NCBI RefSeq assembly: GCF_037325665.1
Contig: NC_090251.1
Span: forward strand, 30,698,855 to 30,762,854
Direction: 5' to 3'
DNA from: Littorina saxatilis
Taxonomy: Eukaryota > Mollusca > Gastropoda > Littorinimorpha > Littorinidae
Length of the DNA: 64,000 nt
In this document: positions 46,267-57,642 of the stretch, in pieces
Position numbering within the stretch: the stretch's first letter is position 1
How the letters are laid out: every line of letters begins with the position of its first letter
Notes under the pieces: generated by a model
Told to the model about the DNA's origin: nothing
Seen by the model: the letters and a program-made list of their open reading frames with translations, nothing else
Databases searched by the model: none
Made by a program: the position numbers and the translations under genes

Positions 46267-49200
46267 TCACTCTAATGGAATGTCTTCATCTGCAAACATT
46301 TCCCCCCACACAGAGATTCTGGAATGAAAAGGCTGGGCAGGGCAGCGCATTATGGACGGCTTAGAAATGTAGACTACAGAAACATTGGCTAGAGTTTTAT
46401 ACAGCTCTGTAACACTGGGCTGCCGCACTTCATCTTCTTTGCCCTGTGTTGTCACCGACGAAAACAGATCCAGGATCTGCTGGGCTAAATCAAACGAAGG
46501 TTTCTGGTGTCCATTTTCCACTGTAACGTCGTTGTTTATTTGAATGGTTACCTTTGACGAGGCAGTAGTTTGTGAGTCTGCTCCGTTCAGATCAACAGCA
46601 TCCCGTGGAGGTAATTTATCTGGCGTCTTGGGTTGTGATTTGACAATGGTTAGTTTGATATCAGGTTGAGGGGATGTTGCAGTGTTTTCATTGTTTTTGC
46701 TTTCTTCCGTAGAAAGGTGTGTTGACGCTGCCTCCTGATGATCTCTGTCGTTACTTCTTCCAGGACCTTCTGGCTGCGTGACTGAGTTTTCCCGCTCCTC
46801 ACTCTTTCCCTCTGGTGCTTTCTCGCTTTCATTATTCCCCTCCCTCCCAGTTTCAGCCCTCTCCTGTCTATCTGTAGATGAAGCTTGCTTCTTCTTCTTT
46901 AGCTTCTTTCCTATGATTCTGCTCTCTTTGTCCTGGGCAATATCCAAAAGTTCCAGCAGATTGAGGTTGTCGTGAAAATTCTGCAGAGTCTCCTCCTCCT
47001 GTTTTTTCTGAGCGCTGCAGCAGTGAACAGCGGCAAGGTCAATGGGGTGAGCCTCAGTGTTGTAAACGTAACCTCCAGCCTCCAGGACGCAATCCCCGTT
47101 TGGCGTGTGGATCAGTTCGCCATGGCTACCGTTGTTGTGAAGGAAGTTTTCAGGGTCGAACAGCAGGTACAGGTATTTAGTTGTCTCGGCCAGAAAGAAA
47201 GATTCCATGCGATTCTCTAAGCGATGGTCACGAACATCCTTCACCTAAAAATGAATGGAATTTTCAAATCAGTTATTGTCAGATGAAAACATCTGAAAAA
47301 CAACCTTTTCTGTGATTCAATCAATAAACAAACCATAAAACTTATGTTTTCCGTTACAGTAAGATAAAAGATATTTTTAGCTGCTTGTCAAGAATGTTCA
47401 ATTGTTCAAGTTGCTTTTTTTTGTATTTTCTGCAATGTTTCTAAATAGCAGCTGCTAGACTTTCCATTACCAAACAAGAAAGTGATAGATATGTTTGTTT
47501 GTAGCTCTCCTAAAATGCAGATTTATCTTTGTAGTACAGTGGTACCTGCAATGTCTGGCCCCTCCGATGAGAGGACACCTCCCTTGAAAGGATGCTTTCT
47601 GTTGTTCATTTGTCTATTATCTACCAAAATATACCTGTCATGACAGGCCACCTGCAATGTAGGGACACTTTTGGCTGGTCCCAAGGGTGTCCTTTCATCG
47701 CAGGTACCACTGTACCACTGTTTCTGATTTCTAAAAGTACATATCAGAAAGCTGTAGTGAATCCTTACTGTTGCATATCCACAGCTGGTCCGTGCAATGT
47801 GTTCAATGGCCTCCACAATATCCACGCCAGCCTTCAGCAGATAGGGATCCTGGGTGGCTCGGTACAGGTACACAATGCTCTCAATTAGCTCTGCAAATTA
47901 AAAAAGCAGAACAATTCTGTACGTCAACATTCACAATTTGAGGTCATTCAGAAGCATGAAAAAGCATCACACACACTATTCTCAAAAAACAATGTAACCA
48001 ACAACTGAAAAATGCAAATGACAGATAATTACATAATCTTGGTATGTAAGTTAGAGTTTAACATATATATCTAAATTTTGTTGGCGTTCGTTTTCTCTTC
48101 AAATACATGTACTTTCATTGGCACAAAATGTAGACATTCCTTTCAAACCCTCTCCTATTTGTAGTAATCTCAAATCAATGATAAAACAGGATGAGAAACA
48201 TCAGATAGTCAAAAACAATTGCTTACGTGACTATTTTTGTTATTCATTAGCAATGTATACAGCCATATTCCGTCTTTGGGGCCAAAAGTATGGAATAACA
48301 AAAGAGTTGAAAGACTCACCTGGACGAAGGGGGTACCCCTCCCTCCCTTGATGCACCTCAGCCTTGGGGATGTTGTAATACTCAGGTGTTGAACCAAACT
48401 GTTTCCATACCTGATGGAAATTGTGTATTGTTTTCATGGCACTGTCCAGATCTCCAAGCATGCTCTGCAAAGCACAACATGGTCATAGTTGCTTCAGCTT
48501 TGATTGAGCCATAGGGTTGTGTATGAAATTTGCATTTAGTCTTTCTTTTTCTTGCTGAGTGTATGTACAGTCTAGAGAGGAGACGGACATGGTGTGAGCT
48601 TGTCCAGGGGGGGTATATGAACATCTCAGTGGCAGGGGGATGGAAGCACTTGCTAATGAGTGGGAGTGTGTATGCGCGTGGTGTGCACGAGGATGTATGC
48701 ACGTGAGTGATATTTGTAAATGTGTATTATGATAATATCATCTTTGTATTTATATTATTGAAACTGTTATATCTCGATGTACAGCGCTAAGAGCATCGTT
48801 AAATTTGTGAAGCGGCACTATATAAGCTATCTTTATCATTATTATTATTATAATTAGTATTCCAAACCCAACACACAGAAAAATGCATGTTTCTCCACAA
48901 CATAATCTTATGACAACTGCAAAAGAACTCATCTGTTACGAGACTTTCATAATCCATAACAGAGCACCAATTAAAAAGTAAAAGAAAGTTTGAAACTGCA
49001 TGTACAGAAAAGATGTCAAAATGTATGGTTCAGTGTTCATCAGAACCAGCTGAAAACAAGTCTGACTGTACAAAATACTGAAAGTTATTATACATACTTC
49101 ATATTCTGTTACCAGCTGACATATGGAGCAATATTAACAAGAAAAGTGACTTCCACAGTCCTGAATTTATATACCTGATATTTTGAATTAATAGACCGAG

Positions 49201-52200
49201 TTCTGTTCTGTGCATTAATATCTTGATGAAGTGAATTATTTGGAACAGAACGGAGATATGTGCATAAGTTTTTTCTTGTACATGTACCTGAATTCCTGGC
49301 CAGTATGCATCGAGTGAGGTGAAAAGAGGCAATGTAATCCCCCCCTTTTTCATGTTAGCCCACATATACCAGTCATCCCTCTTCAGATGACTCACAATCT
49401 GCTTCTCGTACTCTGTAAAATTCAGTGACAAACAAGTGCAGGTGAGAGTACAATTAAATTCAAACAAAAGAAAAACAATGTACAGTGGAAGTTGAAACAT
49501 ATTTTTTTTGTTTGTTTGTTTAACGCCCAGCCGACCACGAAGGGCCATATCAGGGCGGTGCTGCTTTGACATACATGTATAATGTGCGCCACACACAAGA
49601 CAGAAGTCGCAGCACAGGCTTCATGTCTCACCCAGTCATATTATTCTGACACCGGACCAACCAGTAGTTGAAACACATACCTATAAAAGAGAACAGTAAC
49701 AATTAAAATACACATAACACAAAAACCTAACATACTTTGATTAAATCAGACCAAATTTCTTTTCTTTTTTTATAAACAAGCAGCAGAGAAACATTGTACT
49801 CATAGAAAAAGGGAATCAGAGAGATCAGAAAGTAATCTAAATATAGCAAGTCTGTTGGCTTCATTAGACATTATACACCCACTCTCCCCCGAAAGTGGTG
49901 TATGGCTTCCTGAATGGCGGGGAAAAAACGGTCATACACGTAAAAACCCACTCGTGCAAAAACATGAGTGAACATGGGAGTTTCAGCCCATGAACAAAGA
50001 AGAAGAAGAAGAAGAAGATACACCCCCTCAACCAGATCTACAAGTGACCTACCTCTGAACATCTCCAGCAGTTCAGGAATGTTGAACATGAAGGAGCCTT
50101 TCACCAGATACTCAAAGTAGGAGTCAACGCCACCGCCAATCCCAGAATCCAATGCTGTCCATTTACCAGTTTTAACGTCAATATGGTTTCCTAGCTGTTT
50201 TGGGGCAAACACGGGACAGAAAACAAGAAAAGTAGCATGAGTTTTTGAGGTGCACAAATTAAAAAACAAACAAAAACAAACAAACAAACAAACAAGCCAA
50301 AAACCTGATGCTTTCAAGCATAAACAACACAGGTGTGTGCCCTGGTTTTTGTAGACTGGTTTAAGTTTATCGCTTTCTTGACATTTTCCCCCTTTGAAGA
50401 CTTTCGTGTATACTTCCAAGTACCCCATTTTTCTTTCTTTTTTCTGTTTGTCTGCTTTTCTGCATGCCTACCTGTAAGTCTGCATACCTGCATGTTAGCT
50501 TTCCTATCTACAGGTCTCTTTCCCTCTGCTGACAAAAATCCTTCAACAAGAGAAATTGACATACTAATTGTGTAAATACATGTACACACTTACTCAAAAA
50601 AATAAACTCAGCCCTGCATTTCTCCCCATACATGGATGTTACTTTGCTGCTTAATTGGAAAACACTCCTCCACCCCCCCCCCCCCCCCCAACCAATGCAA
50701 TATCAAGCTCACTCTCCCCTCCCCAAAAAGCTCAAGACGGTCCTTATAATTGGGCCCAAAGTTGACTTCGCAGCAAAGTCTTTTTAATAAAGATAGCTTA
50801 TATAGCGCCGCTTCACAAATTTAACTATGCTCTTAGCGCTGTACATCGAGATATAACAATTTCAATAATATAAATACAAAGATGATATTATAATAATACA
50901 CATTTACAAATATCACTCACGTGCATACATCCTCGTGCACACCACGCGCATACACACTCCCACTCATTAACAAGTGCTTCCATCCCCCTGCCACTGAGAT
51001 GTTCATATTCCCCCTTGACAAGCTCACACCATGTCCGTCTCCTCTCTGGACTGTACATACACTCAGCAAGAAAAAGAAAAACTAAATGCAAATTTCATAC
51101 AGAACCCTATAGCTCAATCAAAGCTGAAGCAACTATACCAAAAACTCAGTGATAAAGCTTTGTATACAACTCTCCTGTGTTCACTTTCAAGTGAATAACT
51201 ATCGTTCTGATATCATTTTAAAGTGAAGCTAAAGAAACCTGTTATCGGCACTGCTGTGCATCTCCTATGATCTCAATGGTATCAAGGCACGGGTCATAGC
51301 CCTTTGCCGCGACAAGGTTTGCCGATACCGGCACTTGTCTTGTCTAGACAGTGACGTCATTCATAGATGACGCCAATCATAAATGACGTTTGTCAAGGGA
51401 ACTTATGCTTTCAAGTGTTGCTGCTTCCAGTGACAGGAAGGTATAGAGATTGATCATTGTATGCAATCAATTTATCATTGTATACACAAATTACACAAAC
51501 GTCATCTTGTGAGGGACCAAAAAATATTGAAACTCTCGGATGATTTTTTTGTGTGGTATCAACCTCGACCTACGGTCTCGGTTGATACCACAAAAAAATC
51601 ATCCTCGAGTTTCAATATTTTTCGGTCCCTCACTCGATGACGTTGTGTAATCTCTATGTGTGGGCATCTTTGCGAAGTACACTTTGCTTAGTCAACTTCG
51701 CCGAGTTAAGGACAGGCTTTAAGACACAAAGAAAAAAAAGAAAATGGAAATGGAAATACAAAGAGAAAGCATACCAAACCAATGGGTGACCTGAACTTCC
51801 ACAAAGCTCTAATGGCACGCATAGCAACTTTCTCAAAGACTGGGTCTCCAGTGAGGCGACTCAAACTCCCGAATTCCACAATAAAAGTTCCGACTCCTGC
51901 TGTGCATGTCACAGGTGTTTCCCCTTTAGGTACACCATGCCGGAGATTGACCGTTCCAAACGGCATACCTGTTTCTGTGTCAAATGCTGAAACAAAACGA
52001 ATGAGATTGACTGTTGATCCATAATTCAGGCATTTCTGTTTGTGTGTCATATATGCTGAAACAAGAATACATGTAAGTTTCTTATTACTGTATGTTTAAC
52101 TATCAATCAATCAATATGAAGCTTATATCGCGCGTATTCCGTGGGTACAGTTCTAAGCGCAGGGATTTATTTATCTATTTATTTTGTGTGTGTGCATAAG

Positions 52201-55200
52201 CAGGCAATCACTGTTTCAGAAGGCCAATTAACACACACCATGGACTTATTTCATTGTCACATCGACTTGAGATGTAATGGGGAAAAAATTAAATGACTGC
52301 AGCAGTCTGAAATTACGACATTTTTTTTCTTGTAAGGATGGAAGTCGATTCTCTATTAATTGCAATGTTTCTTATTCACTCAGGTGCCAGGAAATAGGAT
52401 CTTCAAAGCTCTTCTATGTACTGAGGTCTATTTGTGGATGCTTAGTGCTTACGTCCCTTTGTTGCTTGACACTTTCAGAGGGATATTCACACCTTTTCCG
52501 TTGAAACAAAAGAAGCCAACCAACCTGGAAGCAGTTTGCGAGCGATGGTTTCTGCCAAATGAAGCAAGGGCCCTGAACAAGGCCAGCCAGGTTCTACCAC
52601 CATGCCTGTCCTTCTCATCATCAGATGGGCCGACAGCAAACCACCAACCACTGATAGATGATTCAAACACACAGAAATTCAAGCAACTCTCATCTGCAGG
52701 TTTCACCTGAGAGTAAACATATATGCAGCAGATAGGATGACACACACATACATACACACCAACATACGCACAAGTTTGTAGCTTTTATTAATCCTTTAGC
52801 CCCTTTAGTGGCATGGAGGATGGCTGCTATAATACAAACAACAAGAAACACTTTTGTTTATGCACAGCTTAGCCCAATAGCTTACAAAACACACACACAC
52901 AATCACGCACACATCCCCCCCCCCCCCCCCCACCTCCCCGTATACCACTTTCCCCCATAAACAGAAAAACAAAACCATTTTTACCTCTGATGTTTGTTTC
53001 AAAGACAGAAACGTTTATGTCCATGTCAAAGAAACTTGCCGAGCGGTCAATCAAGAGATTAGTGACGCGGTGAAACTCGGTGTGATTTCCCATCACAGCA
53101 AGCGTGTCCAGGGCGTCAATCAGGGTCAAGGAATAACTACACACAAATAAAGGAATGGCACAATGCATAATTCATTCAAATCTTTTAAGTTTGTTTGGAG
53201 TAGTGAGTGTTCATTAAAACAATGGAGAAAACACAACACGATCTGGTGTTTTGGAGCTTCTTCAGCAATATTTCATCATCTTTTGATAGCTGACTTCTTA
53301 TGGGTGACTTTAAAGTGAGTTTTCAGAATAGGTCTGCATACAAGTTTAACACACATACACCCCCAACCCTTTCTCGCCCCCTGACACACACATTATAGAC
53401 AATATATTTGACACAAAATGTATACAACATATGTCTGAATTGCAATTTCATGTGACAAACAATTTAAGAAACTACGTAAATTAACCTTTCATCTTCAAGG
53501 TTTTCTTCTTTTTATTCTCAAATACATATGACAGCACAAGATCATTTTGTGTGGCACACTCACACACAACCATAAAACATGCGAACACATGCACTTTGTC
53601 TCTGAATCAGTTATAGTTATACTAAAGGTAAGTAATAAGTCTAAAGAAAAACTGATGATGGATAGGTATAACAAAAAAAGGGGGAAAAACCCAGTGTTAA
53701 ACAAATTTACCTGCCCCATGTATCATGGCCATCGCAGGTGAGAGGTCGAAGTTCATCATAAGGGTATGCATGATTAATGTAGCCATCATAAGCATGGTAG
53801 AACATGTTTTTTACCACGTTCCTGCAAATATATACCATGCAAAATAACTCCAGATTATACATAGGTTAGGCCAAAAAGAAAAATATGTCTGTTTCCGGTA
53901 ACATCGCCGAAAAAAATAGGGTCGGTCAGTCTTTTTTTTTATATTTTATTTTTTTAAATTTTTTGTTTTACCCTTTTCTTACGTTTTGTTAACGTCTTTT
54001 TACGGTTTTTTTGTGTTTTTTTAAACGCTTCCTTAATTTACTTACAATTATTTAGCACATGTTTTTTACCTAGATATATTGAAACTAAATAAAGTATACT
54101 TGACTTCATATTCATAGCTCAGTTGATAGCGCGCTGGATTTGTATTCAGTTGGCCGCTGTCAGAGTTCGATCCCAGGTTCGGCGGAAATTTATTTCACAG
54201 AGTCAACTTTGTGTGCAGACTCTCTTCGGTGTCAGAACCTCCCCCCGTGTACACTACATTGGGTGTGCACATTAAAGATCCCACGATTGACAAAAGGGTC
54301 TTTCCTGGCAAAATTGCTTAGGCACAGTTAATAATTGTCTACCTATACCCGTGTGACTTGGAATAATAGGCCGTGAAAGGTAAATATGCGCCGAAATGGC
54401 TGCAATCTACTGGCCGTATAAAATTTCATCTCACACGGCATCACTGCAGAGCGCCTAGAACTGTACCCACGGAATATGCGCGATATAAGACTCATTGATT
54501 GATTGATTGATTGATATTTTTTATTTTATTTATTTTTATTTTTTTGTGTGTGTGCGAAAAGCGAAAAAAAACCTTTAGGGTCGACGCTTAAAAATAGGGT
54601 CGGTCGGGTTACCGGAAACAGATATATTTTTCTTTTTGGCCTTACAACAGAAACATTTAAGTGTCAGCAAATTCAAACCTAAGATTTTGCTTTATACTAG
54701 TACAGGTGCCCTAATTGTTACAGTTACAAAACAAAAGGAAAGAAAGAAAAAACAAAATTCCACTCCAAACCAAAATGATGTGTTCAAAACACTTAAGCAC
54801 AAAACAAAACAAAATGCTTAAATCCCAGGATAGTGGGCAAATCATGAACAGTGTTGTTCCCAGATGCTGCCCTACATGCCAACGGGCAGTCAGTAAGTTG
54901 TTCCTAGACACAGAAGACAATAGGTCAGTTGGACCTGGATTCAAAATATATATATCGGCCATACTGTCATGTCATGGATGTCAAAATATGGTTTTGTGAA
55001 AAGACACCTCATGTGTCAAAACTTTGGACATTCGACTGGCCTGGGGTCAGAACAACGCGTCAGATCAAAAAAGTATGCGTAAATGACTGAAGACCAAGGC
55101 CTGGAAACAACACTTCATAAAAGATCTGTTCTCAGTATTTTTGCTTAATGGTTGTCGCTAATTAAACCCTGGCCTGTTAAAAAAAACCATCCTTCCCTTA

Positions 55201-55562
55201 TAAATGATCGTGTTAACCACCATTACGTACTTAGACCAGGTCAATTAATTTTGCTGACCGACACAAATGGCAAATATGAAATCATTTCCACACAAAAATG
55301 TCCCACTGTGCACAGAAATCAGCCAAGCCATGTTTGCATGTGTCAGATGGGAAGGATGCTCTTATGCCATGCATGTACATGCCTGGACATAAATTATGTG
55401 TATGATGGCGATTTACAAGATAATGTACTGGGAGAAAATCTTTAATGTCCATGGTTTGGGCTGCATGCTGGGTTTGGGTAAGCTATATATACAGAACATG
55501 GGCGGAATTAGATTTCGCTAACTAACCTAGGATTTAAATCAGGAAAATGTAAAAGAGATTCT

Positions 55563-55639
<77 letters not shown>

Positions 55640-56078
55640 AGACAAGACAAGACAAAATCTTTATTATCAAGGGTAATTATTATTTATTATCTTTATTAGA
55701 GAACGAACAAACGAACGAACGAACTTTATTACTCAAGGATGGAGATTTTAGGCTCACGCCTAGTCTTACAATCTGTCCCTGCTAAACTAAGACATAAAAA
55801 TAAAGACAATAAAAGGACAATTGTCAATCGCAATCATACAGTATTACTAATTGCAACATTACCTATATGAATACATAATGCATGATAGAACATTGAAATG
55901 TACATATATGTCAATATAACTTTATTAATCTCTAAAATGTAATTTCTCTTTTAGAGATTAATAAAGTTATTGTATTGTATTGTATTGTATTGTAATACAA
56001 AGGAAAAGAAAAGTCGACTCGCACACACACGCGCGCCGCATGCCTGCAATCCCGTTCGCACTCAATACAACACACACA

Positions 56079-56127
<49 letters not shown>

Positions 56128-56682
56128 ACATACACATATGCGCACACACACACACACAGACATATATACGCACGCATACACACATACACACGCAGACACA
56201 CACACACACACACACAACAACAACCTCATCATCATCGTCGACATCATTATCATCATCAACAAAATATATAGAGGTTAGTGATAGCAATGCATTCTTGCTA
56301 GAAACAGCTTCAGAATGTAACTGTTCGTGACAACAGATATTTGCGAAGCTGCGCTTTGAAGTGTTTAATCGTGCTTGACCCCTTTATCTCACATGGTAGC
56401 GAATTCCAAATTGTTGAGCCCGAAAACGCTAAACTGGTTTTATATAAATCAATACGGGGTAGCGGGGAAATTAATTTGTTTGAGCCATATCTGTCTGTTG
56501 CTTTCTGAAATAATGATCGCATGCACTGTGGGGTCTCGTTTATTTGAACCTTAAACATTAAAAGCGCCTTATTAAATAATAACTGATCTTTAAGTGATAA
56601 AAAATTAGGGCTGCTAAGCTTTTGATCTGTTTGCGGACCCGGCATGATAAGTTTAGCTGCGCAAGAGAGAGAGAGAGAGGGG

Positions 56683-56775
<93 letters not shown>

Positions 56776-56916
56776 TCTGAGTTTATCGTATGCACTACAT
56801 CACCTGTAATGATTTATATCAATTTTTCCATGTTCAATAGCATTTGTGCAACAGACAACAAACACAGTTGTTAGAAAACATAAGAACAGGCTGGATCCAC
56901 CAGGAGCAGACGTCAT
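46267..56916 (-). CDS. EDEM2: EDEM2, ER degradation-enhancing alpha-mannosidase-like protein 2 (GH47)
   Basis: Ten exons on the minus strand: 56916-56804, 53821-53711, 53136-52985, 52650-52525, 51986-51775, 50194-50053, 49412-49288, 48464-48320, 47890-47769 and 47244-46267. All splice sites are GT-AG, phases agree, and 2226 nt give 741 aa (human EDEM2 is 578). A signal peptide ([18 protein letters not shown]) leads into a GH47 domain, residues about 38-500: CDGHDTWGS (67-75), FETNIR with the acidic residue E121, GWPCSGPLL (C150), GVDSYFEYL, and TEAHP (479-483). After HCC comes a roughly 200-residue Lys/Glu/Ser-rich linker absent from the human protein. The C-terminal [10 protein letters not shown] matches human CPSQPFTSKL, so C716 corresponds to the Cys that, as I recall, binds TXNDC11. 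Role: the first mannose-trimming step on misfolded ER glycoproteins bound for ERAD. It is divergent to RPS10. Introns carry several mobile elements. Confidence 0.95.
47537..47712. mobile_element. 176-bp MITE with CAGTGGTACCTGC ends
   Basis: CAGTGGTACCTGCAATG at the left is answered by the complement of cATCGCAGGTACCACTG at the right, with TA on both sides (47535-47536 and 47713-47714). TA duplication with CAGTGGTACC-type ends fits pogo/Tigger-like Tc1/mariner MITEs. It lies in EDEM2 intron 9. No coding capacity. Confidence 0.78.
48481..48853 (+). repeat. Intronic inverted repeat, copy 1 (retroposon-like)
   Basis: About 370 bp starting at atagttgcttcagctttgat and ending tataagctatctttatcatt and (ATT)n. 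It is present in inverted orientation at 50786-51138 with roughly 95% identity by eye. The gcactatataagctatcttt plus (ATT)n end looks like a retroposon 3' tail. This copy lies in EDEM2 intron 7, 17 bp from exon 8. Confidence 0.88.
49502..49665 (-). mobile_element. 5'-truncated SINE, same family as 16.2-16.5 kb
   Basis: The block gaccacgaagggccatatca, gggcggtgctgctttgacat and cacacaagacagaagtcgca, caccggaccaaccagt matches the copy at 16162-16480. The tRNA-like head is absent. It lies in EDEM2 intron 6, with a (TTTG)n edge on the left. Confidence 0.75.
49873..50022 (+). mobile_element. 5'-truncated (GAA)n SINE fragment
   Basis: Only the last ~145 bp of the family remain: gtgtatggcttcctgaatgg, cacgtaaaaacccactcgtg, ttcagcccatgaacaaagaa and (GAA)n. 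It lies in EDEM2 intron 6, a few dozen bases from exon 6. Confidence 0.8.
50786..51138 (-). repeat. Intronic inverted repeat, copy 2 (retroposon-like)
   Basis: Reverse-complement match to 48481-48853 across its whole length. It lies in EDEM2 intron 5. The two copies bracket exons 7 and 6 and about 1.9 kb of sequence. They are inverted copies of one retroposon-like family. Confidence 0.88.
51490..51651. repeat. Long palindrome C, 162 bp
   Basis: The arms of about 78 bp start attacacaaacgtcatcttg and contain gatgatttttttgtgtggta; the right arm is the near-exact complement, with only a few mismatches and one 2-bp indel. The centre is cctcgacctacggtctcgg. It lies in EDEM2 intron 5. Arms are unrelated in sequence to palindromes A and B. 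Confidence 0.9.
52101..52165 (-). repeat. 3' end of the (TTGA)n-tailed SINE family
   Basis: caatcaatcaatatgaagct followed by tatatcgcgcgtattccgtg and ggtacagttctaagcgc is the complement of the 3' end of the SINE at 54.1 kb. The copy is truncated soon after. It lies in EDEM2 intron 4. Confidence 0.75.
53869..54641. mobile_element. MITE with 34-bp inverted ends and TTA duplication, carrying a SINE
   Basis: The left end GGCCAAAAAGAAAAATATGT and following bases ctgtttccggtaac are repeated inverted at the right with one mismatch. TTA flanks both sides (53866-53868 and 54642-54644). A 3-bp TTA duplication suggests PIF/Harbinger. Inside the ends, atagggtcggtc is also inverted. A SINE occupies about 54110-54518; without it the MITE is about 365 bp. 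EDEM2 intron 1. Confidence 0.8.
54110..54518 (+). mobile_element. tRNA-headed SINE with (TTGA)n tail, nested in the MITE
   Basis: The head reads atagctcagttgatagcgcg (A box) and cagagttcgatcccagg (B box). The body includes attaaagatcccacgattga and cgtgtgacttggaataatag, the end is ggaatatgcgcgatataag, and the tail is (ATTG)n. The head matches the (GAA)n SINE at 15.2-15.6 kb; the body matches the 7.7-8.1 kb SINE. Confidence 0.85.
55565..56000. mobile_element. (GA)n tract and a cluster of LINE 3' ends
   Basis: (GA)n covers 55569-55637. It is followed by acaagacaagacaagacaaa then atctttattatcaagggtaa, a LINE tail on the minus strand with a (TTGTC)n end. Next is gaacaaacgaacgaacgaac, ttattactcaaggatggaga, a second minus-strand tail with (TTCG)n. 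At about 55940-56000 a plus-strand end reads ctcttttagagattaataaa with (TATTG)n. Around 55918-55970 the 20-bp sequence taactttattaatctctaaa is mirrored, giving a small palindrome. EDEM2 intron 1. Confidence 0.6.
56070..56216. repeat. (CA)n microsatellite
   Basis: Interrupted (CA)n with ATAC and GCAC variants. It lies in EDEM2 intron 1, between LINE tails and a LINE coding fragment. Confidence 0.92.
56310..56660 (-). mobile_element. LINE coding fragment, C-terminal end downstream of RT
   Basis: An open minus-strand frame of about 115 codons reads [20 protein letters not shown], then [20 protein letters not shown], then [20 protein letters not shown] and stops. This pattern (LPRxxLYKxSLxFxGxxxWNxLP then a short FKxxLRxYLL) is the usual C-terminal tail of CR1/Jockey-like non-LTR retrotransposon ORF2. 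The RT domain is absent: a (GA)n tract at 56665-56772 lies where it should continue, next to EDEM2 exon 1. Orientation is the same as EDEM2. Confidence 0.75.
56665..56772. repeat. (GA)n microsatellite beside EDEM2 exon 1
   Basis: About 108 bp of (GA)n ending 31 bp inside the intron from the EDEM2 exon 1 donor. On the EDEM2 strand it is (CT)n. Confidence 0.92.
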
Positions 56917-57642
56917 CTTTCTTGCAAGAAAGCAGAGGAGAGTGACCTGCTCTTGGGTACATATAAATTTTATATTCGACCTAAAATTCTTCAAAGATAT
57001 AACAGAAATATTAGTCATTCTCATGTTATAATAAGCTAAATGTTTCAATGAAATGGGTTTAATAAAGTCATAATCATCCTCTGTTGCAGATCTAGCACAA
57101 GAGAAAGATTCCAACTTTTTGTAAAACTTCCCCAACTTCCTCTTCCGCTGGGACTCGCATGAAAGCAGCAAGTAAGATACCACATTACATTTGTAAATCA
57201 ACATTTATCTATGCCCTCAGTGAACATCTACTTTTAAATTGCCCCTAGAATGATCAGATACGATTGAAGTAATCGATCAACAGCTCATTTTCCCGATGAT
57301 GAAAGTAATTGGCGTTTGTTTACATCTGAAACTGCAACAATCAAACCAAAACTACACATAAATGATCAATGATGGCTGTACAGTTGTTGCTTTCCCTTTC
57401 TGCTTTGTATATGGCACACTATATTTCAATATTTTAAGTATTTGGAACTATGCGTGTGTTCAGGACTTTTGCTATCTTCCTGTGTGTATTTGTGTTGTGA
57501 CACTGTGGTGTGTAAACTGTAGTGTAACTGTAACGGTAGATGACTGAAAAGTGAAATGGACACGATGAGTGATAGAGCACGACCTCGTCTATCCATAATG
57601 TTATACTTATAGTACTAATACACCGTGTATTTTGCTTGCAGG
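56917..57642. promoter_or_regulatory. Head-to-head intergenic region of EDEM2 and RPS10
   Basis: Only 726 bp separate the EDEM2 ATG (minus) from the RPS10 ATG (plus). The RPS10 coding exon begins with an acceptor one base before the ATG, so RPS10 needs a noncoding first exon that should lie here or further left. I could not place it or a clear TOP start. Upstream of the EDEM2 ATG the same frame stays open to an ATG at 57204. The region is AT-rich without evident TATA, CCAAT or GC boxes. Confidence 0.5.
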
